Positions 1 to 8,784 of a stretch of DNA of 64,000 bases are shown here, one piece after another (position 1 is the first letter of the stretch; each line of letters begins with the position of its first letter). The notes beneath the pieces are model-generated. The model did not search any database. It was not told the DNA's origin and worked only from the letters and a program-made list of their open reading frames with translations. This DNA comes from Berryella intestinalis. GTDB lineage: Bacteria; Actinomycetota; Coriobacteriia; Coriobacteriales; Eggerthellaceae. The DNA is taken from contig NZ_CP009302.1 in NCBI RefSeq assembly GCF_000814825.1, positions 1,054,001 through 1,118,000 on the forward strand, written 5' to 3'. The position numbers and the translations under genes are program-made.

Positions 1-684
1 CACGAACAGGACCGACAACACAACCGACAGGGCCGACACGCCCTTATAGGTCCGCGCGAACCGCATGGCGCAGATCGCCGGGATAACGAGGATCGACGAG
101 ACGATGAGCGACCCGATGGTCTTGGCCGCTATCGACACCGACAAGGCAACCATCAGGGCGAACGCGAAGTTCAACACGCGCGGGTCGATACCCAGAAGGC
201 GCGCCGACGCCTCGTCGAGCACGCTGAGGTACAACCGGCGATACAGCACCCGATAGGCTGCGAGCACGACGGCCGCCACGCCTAAGACCAGGTAGAACTC
301 CAGATCGCTGATGGTCACGATCGATCCGAACAGATACGAGGCAATGGCGTTTCCCCCGCCCGCGAAGCTGCTGAAGATGCCGGCGAGCCCGATGGACGCC
401 GCCAAAACGATGACCGTCGAGATCTCCTGATACGATCGCAGCCGGGATCGGACGGCCTCCACGCACAGGGCGGCCGCCACACAGGCGACCACCGAGCCGA
501 GCAGCGGGTTGAACCCGAAGCACAGGCCGGCCGCCACACCCGCAAGCGACGAGTGCGACAGCGTGTCGCCCATCATCGAAAGCCGCTTGAGCACGATGGG
601 AAGCCCTATGAGCGGCAGGATCACCGCCAGCACGGTTCCGACGACGAAGGCGCGCTGCATGAAATCGTAGTCGAAGGGGTTCAC
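1..684 (-). CDS. znuB: Zinc/manganese ABC transporter permease, ZnuB-like (3' end outside window)
   Basis: This is the membrane subunit of a Zn2+/Mn2+ importer of the ABC-3 permease family. 228 codons are visible and the C-terminus lies beyond base 1; family members are usually 260-290 residues. The translation has a family-typical N-terminus, with a hydrophobic helix followed by a KRLSMMGDTLSHSSLAG segment that matches the conserved region of ABC-3 permeases, and then several further hydrophobic helices. The start is a GTG at 684 that overlaps the TGA of the upstream ATPase gene as GTGA, so the two are probably translationally coupled. It is the third gene of a binding protein - ATPase - permease operon. 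Zinc versus manganese cannot be decided from sequence. Confidence 0.9.
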   Translation of the reverse strand, partial: MNPFDYDFMQRAFVVGTVLAVILPLIGLPIVLKRLSMMGDTLSHSSLAGVAAGLCFGFNPLLGSVVACVAAALCVEAVRSRLRSYQEISTVIVLAASIGLAGIFSSFAGGGNAIASYLFGSIVTISDLEFYLVLGVAAVVLAAYRVLYRRLYLSVLDEASARLLGIDPRVLNFAFALMVALSVSIAAKTIGSLIVSSILVIPAICAMRFARTYKGVSALSVVLSVLFV

Positions 685-1346
685 CGGACCGCCCCCCATT
701 CAGAGGGATCGAGCTCGCTCAAACGCCCGTCCGACAAAAGCAGCGCCCGGTCGATGAACGGCGCGGCTTCCGAGAGATGATGCGTGATCATCACCACGGT
801 GCGCCCTTCGTCGCACAGGTTCCGCAGTATCCGGTACAGCTCGGCGGAGAACTTCCGATCGATTCCCGTCGTCGGCTCGTCCAGAAGAACCAGGCGGGCG
901 CCCTTCACGAGCGCGGCAAGAAGGCCCACGCGTTGCAGCTGGCCTCCCGAAAGCTGCCGCAGCGCATGTCTACGGTGCTGCGCGAGGCCGACGGTCTCGA
1001 GCAGCGATCCGACATCCGCCCGCGCCTTCAGGTGCGCAAGGTGCACCGAAACCAGCTCCTCGATGGTGGTCGGGAAATTCCGGTACCCGCGCACCGCGTC
1101 CTGGGAGACGTAGGCGATGTCGGCATGATGGTCGTCGGTCGCTCGGGGGTCTCCGAACAGCCTGACCTCCCCTGCATCGGGGACGAGGTCGCCTAAAACG
1201 AGGCCCATCAGCGTGGACTTGCCGACCCCGTTGTCGCCGACGATGGCGGCGAACTCCCCTTCGGCGACCGAGAACGAAACCGATTCCAGCACGGGCCCGT
1301 CGCCGTAGGAAAACCGCAGGCCGACCGCTTCGAGCGCGCTACTCAC
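681..1346 (-). CDS. znuC: Zinc/manganese ABC transporter ATP-binding protein, ZnuC-like
   Basis: This 221-residue cytoplasmic ATPase powers metal import. It contains Walker A (GDNGVGKST), the ABC signature (LSGGQLQR) and Walker B (LVLLDEPT), followed by the H-loop histidine in MITHHL. The length suits ZnuC/MntA-type ATPases. It starts at a GTG at 1346, overlapping the end of the binding-protein gene by 8 bases, and its own stop overlaps the permease start. That arrangement shows one three-gene operon transcribed leftward. The role is assigned from the neighbouring binding protein and ABC-3 permease; the ATPase alone would not give the substrate. Confidence 0.93.
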   Translation of the reverse strand: MSSALEAVGLRFSYGDGPVLESVSFSVAEGEFAAIVGDNGVGKSTLMGLVLGDLVPDAGEVRLFGDPRATDDHHADIAYVSQDAVRGYRNFPTTIEELVSVHLAHLKARADVGSLLETVGLAQHRRHALRQLSGGQLQRVGLLAALVKGARLVLLDEPTTGIDRKFSAELYRILRNLCDEGRTVVMITHHLSEAAPFIDRALLLSDGRLSELDPSEWGAVR

Positions 1347-2277
1347 CGAACGATTCCATCAGGTTGGCCAGGTTGCGCTCCATCAGGCCGAGGTACCCCA
1401 GCGCGGCTTCGTCCTCGGTCAAGCGCTCCATCGTGTAGAGCGTCGAGGTTTTCGCCCCGGTCGTGCGCGCCAGCGTCTCGGCCACTTTGGGCGTGGCCGT
1501 TCCCTCGAAGAAGATGGTGCCGATGCCATGCTGCTCGACGAAATCGGCGATGGTGGCAAGCTGGTTTGCCGACGGTTCGTCTTCGGGCGATATGCCGGTC
1601 ACCGCGACCTGCTTCAGGCCGTAATCGTCGGCCAGGTAGTTGAACGCCGCATGCGAGGTGACGAAGTAGCGCTTATCGGCGGGAACCGAGGCCAGCTCGC
1701 GCTCGAACCGCTCGTCGAGGGCCTTGAACTCGGACCGGGCCGACTCGAGGTTCGCCCGATAGTACGCGGCGTTCGCAGGATCCATCGCGCTCACCTTGTT
1801 GCAGATCGATTCCAGCTCGGCCTGGGCGTTTTTGATGCTCAGCCAGGTGTGGGGGTTCACGGTGGCATGGTCGGTGCCCGCGGCGTCCTTGCTTTGAAGC
1901 AGCGTGAGGCCCTCGGAAAGGTCGAGGAACCTGCTATCGTCGCCCACCGCATCGCGCAGATCGGCGACGAAGCCCTCCATGCCGGCGCCGTTGTACACGA
2001 TCAGATCGGCCTTCGAGATCTCGGCGCGGTCGCTGGTCTGAAGCTCGAAGTCGTGGGGCTCCTGGTTGCCCTTGATGATGGTCCTGACCTCCATCTTGTC
2101 GCCGACGATGCGCGACGTGAGGTCGGTTACCGGAAAGAACGTGGTGTACACGACGGGCTTCGCCGCAGACGCCTGCCCGCCCTCCGACGTCGCCGCCTTG
2201 GCACAGCCGGAAAGCGAGAACGCGAACACCATGGCCGCCAGAGCGGCGGCCATCGATTTGAACAGCTTGTTTCGCAC
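1339..2277 (-). CDS. znuA: Metal ABC transporter substrate-binding lipoprotein, ZnuA-like
   Basis: This is a 312-residue cluster A-I metal-binding protein that delivers Zn2+ or Mn2+ to the ABC permease. It has a lipoprotein signal with lipobox LSGC (Cys25). The three expected ligand histidines are visible at His75 (EPHDFE), His143 (NPHTW) and His209 (TSHAAF). It lacks a long His-rich acidic loop, which is common but not universal in zinc-specific members, so manganese remains possible. It is first in the operon. A perfect 18-bp inverted repeat lies about 60 bases upstream and is a plausible metalloregulator operator. Confidence 0.92.
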   Translation of the reverse strand: MRNKLFKSMAAALAAMVFAFSLSGCAKAATSEGGQASAAKPVVYTTFFPVTDLTSRIVGDKMEVRTIIKGNQEPHDFELQTSDRAEISKADLIVYNGAGMEGFVADLRDAVGDDSRFLDLSEGLTLLQSKDAAGTDHATVNPHTWLSIKNAQAELESICNKVSAMDPANAAYYRANLESARSEFKALDERFERELASVPADKRYFVTSHAAFNYLADDYGLKQVAVTGISPEDEPSANQLATIADFVEQHGIGTIFFEGTATPKVAETLARTTGAKTSTLYTMERLTEDEAALGYLGLMERNLANLMESFGE

Positions 2278-2334
2278 GGTTTTCTCCTAACAGATACGCT
2301 GGCTCGAAACGAATTCGAACACCCTTTTCATATT

Positions 2335-2352
2335 TGTTAGGAGAATCTAACA
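2335..2352. promoter_or_regulatory. Perfect inverted repeat upstream of znuA, candidate metal-regulator operator
   Basis: TGTTAG-GAGAAT-CTAACA has 6-bp perfect arms and a 6-bp spacer in an AT-rich island, 58 bases upstream of the znuA start codon. DtxR/MntR-type and Fur/Zur-type regulators bind dyads of about this size upstream of metal uptake operons. Which family acts here is inference. The TTAG/CTAA half-sites look more like DtxR/MntR sites than Fur boxes. Confidence 0.5.
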
Positions 2353-2353
2353 T

Positions 2354-2382
2354 CAATCGAGGAGTTCGTCACCCCTCGATTG
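2354..2382 (-). terminator. Hairpin after the cysteine hydrolase gene
   Basis: A 9-bp perfect stem (CAATCGAGG / CCTCGATTG) with an 11-base loop begins 8 bases beyond the hydrolase stop codon and just upstream of the znu operator. It has no clear U-tract, so it may be a weak terminator or simply isolate the two leftward units. Confidence 0.45.
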
Positions 2383-2390
2383 GGAATTAA

Positions 2391-2984
2391 TTACGCGAAA
2401 AGCCCCAGGACCTCTTGAGCGCGCACCACGCGCGTATCGAAGCACCGCGCGAAGTACGAGAGCCCCTCTTGCTGGTCTCCCACGAGAAACGTCGCCGTGG
2501 CCTCGGCGGGGACGACGGTTCGATACCCGCGGAAGTACGCGCCCGCAAGCGTGTGCATGACGCAGATGTTGGTGTCGCACCCCATGACCACAAGCGTGTC
2601 GACTCCCAATTCGCGCAGCGTGAGATCGAGGTCGGTCTGGAAAAAGGCATCGTAGCGGCGCTTGGGCACGACGTAGTCGCCCGGCTGCACCTCGAACGCG
2701 TCGAGGGGCTTGGCCGCTTCCGACCCGGCGATGCCGTGGTCGCCCCACAACTCGAGCTCCCTATCGATCGAAGGGAGGTGCGCGTCGCAGGCGAACACGA
2801 CCGGCACGCCCTTCGATCGGGCCGCGCGCACGATCCGGACGCACCACGCGGCCATGTCCTCCAAAACCGGCAGGGTCCCCTCTCCGCCGCCCAGCACGTC
2901 GACCACGACGACCGCCGTCTTCTCAAGGTCGATCCCCGATTCCCGCTGCCATGCGGTGTCCATGGGCATAGGTACGTACGCCAT
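2391..2984 (-). CDS. Isochorismatase/nicotinamidase-family cysteine hydrolase
   Basis: This 198-residue cytosolic hydrolase belongs to the isochorismatase-like superfamily, which includes nicotinamidase and other amidases. The catalytic triad can be placed at Asp29 (VVVVDV), Lys108 (VVPKRRYDAF) and Cys141 (GCDTNICVMHT). The CDAHLP and ELWGDHGIAGSEA segments are also typical of the nicotinamidase-like branch. An upstream extension of the frame to 3146 is rejected because the ATG at 2984 has a good ribosome site (GGGAGG) and starts in register with family members. The substrate is not determinable; nicotinamide is possible. It is transcribed alone, upstream of the znu operon. Confidence 0.85.
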   Translation of the reverse strand: MAYVPMPMDTAWQRESGIDLEKTAVVVVDVLGGGEGTLPVLEDMAAWCVRIVRAARSKGVPVVFACDAHLPSIDRELELWGDHGIAGSEAAKPLDAFEVQPGDYVVPKRRYDAFFQTDLDLTLRELGVDTLVVMGCDTNICVMHTLAGAYFRGYRTVVPAEATATFLVGDQQEGLSYFARCFDTRVVRAQEVLGLFA

Positions 2985-3177
2985 GCGCCTCGCCTCCCTT
3001 CCCGGAGCGAAAACCCCGTCCCGCCCCCATCGATCCCTCCGAATGCGCGCAAAACCACGTCGCTGCACCCCACTATAGGGCAGCGCGGTCCCGACCACGT
3101 ACGATAACGCCGCGATTTTCGAGATACGTAACGCATGCGGGGCCATCGGGGCCGCATGCGCCCCGATGGCAGAAGCG

Positions 3178-3903
3178 CTACAGGGGAAGCGGCGCGAGGG
3201 CGGCGAGCGGAGCGATAACCAGCGCGGGGAGCATGTTCAGCACCTTGATCCTATCGCCCCATACCAGGTTGACGCCCACGCAGAATATGAGGATGGAGCC
3301 GACCAGGCTGAGGTTGTCGAGCGCGGGCTCCGTTGCGAACGGGCCCGCGGCCAGGGCGATGACGGTGACCGCCCCCTGGACGATGCCCACCGACACAGCC
3401 GAGAACACGCACCCGCGACCCAGCGAGCAGGCCATGGCCATGACGATGATGAAGTCCAGCACCGCCTTGGTGGCCAGGATGGAAAGATCGCCGAACAGCG
3501 CGTCGCTCACCGCCCCGATAACCGCCATGGCCCCCACGGCCACGGTCATGGAAGCCGTCGCGAACCCCTCCACGAAACGCTGCTCCTTGGCGTTTCCGCT
3601 CTTGTCCTTCAGCCATTCGCCGAACCGCGTGACGCACCCGTCGAGGTTCGCCAGCTCGCCGAAAAGCGTCCCGGCCACCACGCATCCGACCACCAGCATG
3701 GCGCGCCCCGAAGCCAGGCCTCCCCCTTGGATCGAAAGCATGCCCGCCAGTGCGCCGGAGCAGCCTATGAACATGACGGCCACCCCGTTCGCCCTCAGAA
3801 GCGACTCCCTCATCTGCGGGGGCATGCGGTCGCCCACCAGCACGCCCAAGGCGCCGCCGACGACGATCGCGACCACGTTGATGACCGTTCCCAATCCAGG
3901 CAT
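3178..3903 (-). CDS. DUF554 family membrane protein
   Basis: This 241-residue integral membrane protein has about seven hydrophobic helices. The opening (MPGLGTVINVVAIVVGGALG) and the MRESLLRANGVAVMFIGCSGAL segment match the DUF554 family (YdfK/YqgA-like), whose biochemical role is unknown; transport has been suggested for the family. The ATG at 3903 follows an AAAGGGG ribosome site. It is divergent from pabA and shows no operon partner, so no pathway can be inferred. Confidence 0.85.
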   Translation of the reverse strand: MPGLGTVINVVAIVVGGALGVLVGDRMPPQMRESLLRANGVAVMFIGCSGALAGMLSIQGGGLASGRAMLVVGCVVAGTLFGELANLDGCVTRFGEWLKDKSGNAKEQRFVEGFATASMTVAVGAMAVIGAVSDALFGDLSILATKAVLDFIIVMAMACSLGRGCVFSAVSVGIVQGAVTVIALAAGPFATEPALDNLSLVGSILIFCVGVNLVWGDRIKVLNMLPALVIAPLAALAPLPL

Positions 3904-4053
3904 GGGTACCCCTTTCGAACGCGCAACCAGGCCAGTATAAACGCGTATCGGCCGGATGCGGAGGGGAAAGACGGCCGTCTGCCCTCAAGGGGCTTTGCGA
4001 TCGAGGGGCAAGTGCGCTAACCTCCCTACGAACCGACGCTGCGGAAAGGTCCC

Positions 4054-4662
4054 ATGCTTCTCATCATCGACAACTTCGACTCCTTCGTCCACATGCTGGA
4101 AAGCCGCCTGCGCGCACTGGGCGCCGATACCGTCATGGTGCGCAGCGACCGCATCCGCCTCGCCGACGTCGACGCGCTGCGCCTGCAGGGGAAGTTGGAG
4201 GGCATCGTTTTGTCGCCCGGCCCCAAAAGCCCCGACGAGGCCGGTATATGCATCGATGCGGTGAGGCGCTTCGGCCGCGAGGTCCCCATACTGGGCGTGT
4301 GCCTGGGGCACCAGGCGATCGTCCGGGCCTACGGCGGCCGCGTCGTGCAACTGGCGCGCCCGATGCACGGTCGGGTATCGGTCGTCGAAACGAACGGCCG
4401 GGGACTGTTCGAAGGGCTGCAGCTTCGGTTCGAGGCGACGCGCTACCATTCCCTCGCCGCAGACGAGCGGACGCTTCCCGAATGCCTGCGCGTCGATGCG
4501 CGCTCGGACGACGGGCAGGTCATGGCGATCGCCCATCGGCGACACCCCGTCTTCGGCCTGCAGTTCCATCCCGAGGCGCTGCTCACCCAATACGGGGACG
4601 AGGTTCTGGGGGCCTTCCTGGCCCGCTGCGGCGAAGCGGATCGCAGGGAGGCGGGCCGATGA
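4054..4662 (+). CDS. pabA: Aminodeoxychorismate synthase, glutamine amidotransferase subunit
   Basis: This 202-residue class I glutamine amidotransferase releases ammonia from glutamine for the PabB subunit. The nucleophile is Cys83 (GVCLGHQAI), with the oxyanion region LSPGPKSP and the catalytic His-Glu pair in QFHPEA near the C-terminus. It could in principle serve TrpE. However, the next gene overlaps by ATGA and carries the PabB signature, followed by pabC, so p-aminobenzoate (folate) synthesis is the best assignment. Confidence 0.92.
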   Translation: MLLIIDNFDSFVHMLESRLRALGADTVMVRSDRIRLADVDALRLQGKLEGIVLSPGPKSPDEAGICIDAVRRFGREVPILGVCLGHQAIVRAYGGRVVQLARPMHGRVSVVETNGRGLFEGLQLRFEATRYHSLAADERTLPECLRVDARSDDGQVMAIAHRRHPVFGLQFHPEALLTQYGDEVLGAFLARCGEADRREAGR

Positions 4663-6041
4663 CGCGCATCGAGCGGATAGAACCCTACGCGCCCCTCGCG
4701 CAGGTATTCGACTGCGTGCAAACCCAGCCGGGCACGGTGTTTCTCGACTCGTCTTCCGAGGGCGGCCTGGGACGCTTCTCGATCCTCGGGCTTTCGCCCT
4801 ACCTCGTGCTCGAGCAGATCGACGGGCGCACCTTCGAAAACGGACGAGAGGTTCGCTCGAACCTCTCGGATGCGCTGAAAGGGCGCCTCGCGCGCCTCGA
4901 CGGACGCGATCGCGGCCCGCAAGCGCCCGAGCTTCCCTTCTGTGCAGGCGCTCTGGGGTTTTTCTCCTACGACTACGGCCGCGCGGCCGAATGCGGCCCG
5001 TCGCGCCATGCGCGCGAAACCCGCGTACCCGACGCCTGGTTCGCCTTCCACGACCTCGTGCTGGTCGAAGACCGTCGAACGCGCACCCTTTGGGCTTGCT
5101 ACCAGGGAGAATCGACGGATATCGGCGAGATGTCCCGAACGGCGCGCGCGTTGGCCGCCGCCAAGGCCCCGTTCGTTTCGCAGGCCGGGCCGACCTCCCC
5201 GGGCGCTGTGTCGGCCGATTTCACGAAGGCCGAATACGAGCGCGCCGTGCGCGAGCTCAGGCGCTACATCGAGCGGGGGCATACCTACGTGGGAAACCTC
5301 ACCCAGAGGATGAGGGTTCGAACCGGCCGGGACCCCCGCGCGGCGTACCGCGCCCTGCGCGAGGGCTCCCCCGCCCCCTACAGCGCCTATATCGACGGGG
5401 GCAACTGGAAGGTGCTGTGCTCGTCGATGGAGCGGTTCGCGAGATCCGACGGGAAAACCATCGAGACGAGGCCCATCAAGGGAACCCGCAAGCGCGGCGC
5501 GACGCCCGACGAGGATGCCGCGATGCGCCGTGAGCTGGAGCGAAGCGAGAAAGAGCGCAGCGAATTGCTCATGATCGTCGATTTGGAGCGCAACGACCTC
5601 GCACGCGTGTGCAGGCCCGACTCGGTGGTGGTTCCGTCGCACTGCGCCGTCGAGGAATACGCGACGGTTTTCCACCTCGTGTCCACGGTCGCGGGGACCT
5701 TGCGCGACGGGGTTTCGTCCCTCGATGCGCTCGAATCCGCGTTTCCCGGAGGATCGGTTACCGGGGCCCCGAAGATCGAGACAATGCGCATCATCGACGA
5801 GCTTGAGCGGTCGCGGCGCGGGCTCTACACCGGGTCGATCGGCTACCTATCGGCACGGGGCGGATGCGACTTCAACATCGTGATCAGAACCGCCGTCTGG
5901 GAAGACGGCGCCTACACCCTCGGGGTCGGAGGGGGAATCACCTACGACTCGGACCCCGCCTTCGAATACGACGAGTGCCTTCTGAAGGCGAAGGCCGTTT
6001 TGGAGGCCATCGGAGCCGGAGGCGCCCATGTGCGAAGATAA
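4659..6041 (+). CDS. pabB: Aminodeoxychorismate synthase component I
   Basis: This 460-residue chorismate-binding enzyme aminates chorismate to 4-amino-4-deoxychorismate using ammonia from PabA. The C-terminal domain carries PIKGT with Lys274, the PabB-specific nucleophile; anthranilate synthase TrpE has alanine there (PIAGT). The GSVTGAPK and RGLYTGSIGY motifs are also present. The ATG at 4659 overlaps the pabA stop (ATGA), so the frame extending upstream through pabA is not used. The 3' end overlaps pabC by 14 bases. The three genes form a complete, translationally coupled p-aminobenzoate operon. Confidence 0.95.
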   Translation: MTRIERIEPYAPLAQVFDCVQTQPGTVFLDSSSEGGLGRFSILGLSPYLVLEQIDGRTFENGREVRSNLSDALKGRLARLDGRDRGPQAPELPFCAGALGFFSYDYGRAAECGPSRHARETRVPDAWFAFHDLVLVEDRRTRTLWACYQGESTDIGEMSRTARALAAAKAPFVSQAGPTSPGAVSADFTKAEYERAVRELRRYIERGHTYVGNLTQRMRVRTGRDPRAAYRALREGSPAPYSAYIDGGNWKVLCSSMERFARSDGKTIETRPIKGTRKRGATPDEDAAMRRELERSEKERSELLMIVDLERNDLARVCRPDSVVVPSHCAVEEYATVFHLVSTVAGTLRDGVSSLDALESAFPGGSVTGAPKIETMRIIDELERSRRGLYTGSIGYLSARGGCDFNIVIRTAVWEDGAYTLGVGGGITYDSDPAFEYDECLLKAKAVLEAIGAGGAHVRR

Positions 6042-6774
6042 GGCCCGCACCATGGTACACATCGACGAGGGCTTCCTCTACGGCTTGGGGGCCTTCGAAA
6101 CCGTCGCCCTGGAAAACGGGCGGTTCGTCATGCTCGACCGGCATCTCGAGCGTCTGAGAAAAACCTGCGGTTTCCTGAGGTTTTCCGTATCGGAGGATGC
6201 GGTTGTCGCCGAATTGGAGACACTCGGGCAACGCGGCGGGCGCCTCGCCTGCCGCATCACGGCCACGCCGGGCAACGTCGTGGGCACCTGCCGCGAGAAC
6301 CCCTACGCGGAACCGGATTGGCAGCGGGGCTTCGACTGCCGCATCAGCTCCGTGCGACGCAACGAGACGTCCCCGCTCGTCGCCCATAAAACGCTGAACT
6401 ACGCCGACAACGCCCTGGAAAAGCGGGCCGCGCAGGAAGAGGGGTTCGACGAGCCCCTCTTCCTGAACACCCGAGGCTTCGCGACCGAGGGAGCGACCGC
6501 GAACCTCTTCGCCGTGATCGACGGGCAGCTGGTCACGCCCGATGAGGGCTGCGGGTTGCTGCCGGGCATCATGCGCGGGTGGGTGCTGGAGCGCACGCGT
6601 GCGCAGCGGCGCCCCATCGATGCGGGCGAGCTTGCGCGCGCCGACGAGATCTTCCTGACGAACTCGCTGTTCGGCATCATGCCGGTGCGCTCTTTGGAGG
6701 GGCGCGCGCTCCCATCGAGAGCCGTCGCCGAGAAGCTGCGCGCCCGCTACCTCGATTTCATCGGCGGCGCCTGA
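6028..6774 (+). CDS. pabC: Aminodeoxychorismate lyase (class IV PLP enzyme)
   Basis: This 248-residue fold-type IV PLP enzyme converts aminodeoxychorismate to p-aminobenzoate and pyruvate. The PLP lysine is Lys121 in VAHKTLNYADN, and the family region FLNTRGFATEGATANLF follows. Branched-chain or D-amino acid aminotransferases share the fold, but the overlap with pabB and the order pabA-pabB-pabC make the lyase assignment strong. It converges on thiE with only three bases between the stop codons. Confidence 0.92.
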   Translation: MCEDKARTMVHIDEGFLYGLGAFETVALENGRFVMLDRHLERLRKTCGFLRFSVSEDAVVAELETLGQRGGRLACRITATPGNVVGTCRENPYAEPDWQRGFDCRISSVRRNETSPLVAHKTLNYADNALEKRAAQEEGFDEPLFLNTRGFATEGATANLFAVIDGQLVTPDEGCGLLPGIMRGWVLERTRAQRRPIDAGELARADEIFLTNSLFGIMPVRSLEGRALPSRAVAEKLRARYLDFIGGA

Positions 6775-6777
6775 TCG

Positions 6778-7482
6778 TTAGGCGCGGGAGCCTTGCGCCG
6801 CGCGCCATGCCGAGACGAGCTCGGCTGCGGCGCGGGCGGGGTCGTCTGCAGCGCATACCGCGGACACGACGAAGAACCCCGCAGCACCCGTTTTCCCGAG
6901 CGCGGCGAGGTCGTCCCGCTTCACGCCGCCCCCGACCACGATGGGGACCGGGCTGGCCGCGACCAGCGCCTCGATCTCGCTTAACGTTTTGACGATGACG
7001 TTGCCGCTTTCGTCTAAGCCGCAATCGGGCTTGGTCGCGGTTTGGTGCAAGGGGCCCACGCCGAAGTAGTCCACGCACGAGACGTCGGCCGTCTTGACGT
7101 ATTCCAGCATTTCGTCAGGCCGCGCCGACAAGCCGACGATGCCCGACTCGCCCAAGAACCTGCGGCAGACCTCGACCGGGATATCGCTTTGCCCGACGTG
7201 CACCCCGTCGACCTTCACGCCCGCCTCGCGCGCGGCCAGCGCCACATCGAGGCGGTCGTCGATCAGCAGCGCGACCGATTCGGAAGCGCCGCAGCGCGCG
7301 ATCGATCGGGCCGCTTCGTCCGCGCATGCCATGAGCTCGCGCGCCGAGCACACCTTCGAGCGGACCTGGATGCAGGTGAACCCTTCGGAAACCGCGGCGG
7401 CAACGACGTCTCCGACCGAGCGCCCTGCGACGTTTTCGGGGCCCAGCACCAGGTAGGCCGATATATCGAGCTTTCCGCGCAT
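6778..7482 (-). CDS. thiE: Thiamine-phosphate synthase
   Basis: This 234-residue TIM-barrel enzyme joins HMP pyrophosphate and hydroxyethylthiazole phosphate to make thiamine monophosphate. Recognisable segments are IQVRSK, DDRLDVALAAREAGVKVDGVHVGQ, the GVGPLHQTATK loop and the C-terminal VVGGGV phosphate-binding strand. It is the last gene of a compact leftward thiM - MTH1187 - thiE operon with four bases between it and the upstream gene. With no thiC, thiG or thiD in the window, this operon looks like salvage of the thiazole moiety. Confidence 0.93.
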   Translation of the reverse strand: MRGKLDISAYLVLGPENVAGRSVGDVVAAAVSEGFTCIQVRSKVCSARELMACADEAARSIARCGASESVALLIDDRLDVALAAREAGVKVDGVHVGQSDIPVEVCRRFLGESGIVGLSARPDEMLEYVKTADVSCVDYFGVGPLHQTATKPDCGLDESGNVIVKTLSEIEALVAASPVPIVVGGGVKRDDLAALGKTGAAGFFVVSAVCAADDPARAAAELVSAWRAAQGSRA

Positions 7483-7486
7483 AACC

Positions 7487-7789
7487 TCACCGCCCTTCGA
7501 GGATATCGTCCACCCGCTCGACCTTGGCGTCCATCATGTTCGAGAAGCCCGGTCGGATGTCCGCCTTCAGAACCACTTCGGTGCGGATCCCCTTCTCCGC
7601 CAAAACGAAGGTGGCGCGCTTCACGACGTCCATGACCTCGTCCCACTCGCCTTCGATCTCGGTGAACATGGAATACGTCCGATTCGGCAGACCGGATGCG
7701 CGGATGACCCGCACCACCTCGGCCACTTCGCCGGACAGCTCCTCGCCCACGCCGAACGGGGCGATAGCGACGGCAACCAGCGTGTTCAC
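7487..7789 (-). CDS. MTH1187-family thiamine-binding protein
   Basis: This is a 100-residue ferredoxin-like-fold protein of the MTH1187/YkoF-like (UPF0045) family, some members of which bind thiamine or its precursors. The sequence PNRTYSMFTEIEGEWDEVM and the C-terminal ADIRPGFSNMMDAKV are family-like. It starts with GTG and sits three bases after thiM and four before thiE. That context supports a thiamine-related binding or carrier role, though the exact ligand is unproven. Confidence 0.88.
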   Translation of the reverse strand: MNTLVAVAIAPFGVGEELSGEVAEVVRVIRASGLPNRTYSMFTEIEGEWDEVMDVVKRATFVLAEKGIRTEVVLKADIRPGFSNMMDAKVERVDDILEGR

Positions 7790-7792
7790 GGT

Positions 7793-8626
7793 CTAGACCT
7801 CCTCGATCTCGAAGGGCTGCGAGGCGACGTCCTCGCCGGTCGCGCGGTACAGCTCGTCGATGAAGGCCACCTGGAACGATGCGGGGGTGTACGCGATCGC
7901 CGCCGCACGCTCGCCCGCTCGGTTGTAGGCCAAAGCGCCGGCGAGGGCCGCCGTGAAGGGATCGGCCTGCGTCGCGTACACGGCCACCACTCCGCCAAGC
8001 GAGCATCCCATACCCGTGACCTTGGTCATAAGCGGGCTGCCGCCGCTGCAGCGCGCCACCCGCGACCCGTCGGTCACAAGGTCGACCGCCCCGGAAACCG
8101 CCACGGCGCCGCCGGTGAAGCGCGCCAGCGCGCGCGCCGCGCTCAGGGCGTCTTCCACCCCGTCGACCGCATCGACGCCGCGCGGACCGGAGCCTTCCGC
8201 GACGGCCTCGAGCCCCCACAGGCGGGAAAGCGCGATGACCTCCGAGGCGTTGCCCCTCACGATAAGCGGGCGGAAAGGCTTCACATCGAGCAGGATGCGG
8301 GTGCGAACGCCGCCCAGGCCGATGCCCACCGGGTCGAGCACCAGGGCCTTTCCCCACTTGTGCGCAGCGCGGGCCGCCGCCGGGATGCTCTCGGCATGCA
8401 CGGGCACGAGCGTCCCCATGTTCACGTAGAACGCGCCGCCGATCTCGACCAGGCCCTCGGCCTCGTCGGCGAAGTTCACCATCGCCGCCGACCCGCCGAC
8501 GGCGAGCTGCGCGTTGGCGACCAGATTCACCGTGACGGCATTGGTGATCGACCCCGCCAGCGGGCATGCCGCCTTCGTACGCTCCACCGTTTCGGCTATG
8601 CGGGAGCCCAACGCTGTGAGTGCCAT
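7793..8626 (-). CDS. thiM: Hydroxyethylthiazole kinase
   Basis: This 277-residue ribokinase-like enzyme phosphorylates 4-methyl-5-hydroxyethylthiazole for salvage into thiamine. Family landmarks are SITNAVTVNLVANAQLAVGGSAAM near the N-terminus, the LDPVGIGLGG segment, RGNASEV, and the C-terminal KVTGMGCSLGG anion-hole and catalytic region. The ATG at 8626 is preceded by a strong GAGGAGG ribosome site; an ATG 27 bases upstream is less well placed. It is the first gene of the thi operon. I looked for a TPP riboswitch in the leader and did not find one. Confidence 0.93.
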   Translation of the reverse strand: MALTALGSRIAETVERTKAACPLAGSITNAVTVNLVANAQLAVGGSAAMVNFADEAEGLVEIGGAFYVNMGTLVPVHAESIPAAARAAHKWGKALVLDPVGIGLGGVRTRILLDVKPFRPLIVRGNASEVIALSRLWGLEAVAEGSGPRGVDAVDGVEDALSAARALARFTGGAVAVSGAVDLVTDGSRVARCSGGSPLMTKVTGMGCSLGGVVAVYATQADPFTAALAGALAYNRAGERAAAIAYTPASFQVAFIDELYRATGEDVASQPFEIEEV

Positions 8627-8784
8627 GCCAACAACCTCCTCGACTCGGTTCATGATGGTTTCGACTTTACCATGACCTCGAAAGACGGCGCAGGTCCAAA
8701 CGGAGGGACGGTCCCATCGGACCCCGAAGCGGGCGCGGCCCGAAACAAAGCGACAACACGGGCGAAACCAAGGATTAACCATAC

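Noticed and set aside
4248-4658. N-terminal extension of PabB through pabA
   Set aside because: The ATGA overlap at 4659-4662 is the natural start; the upstream translation is a GC-rich shadow.
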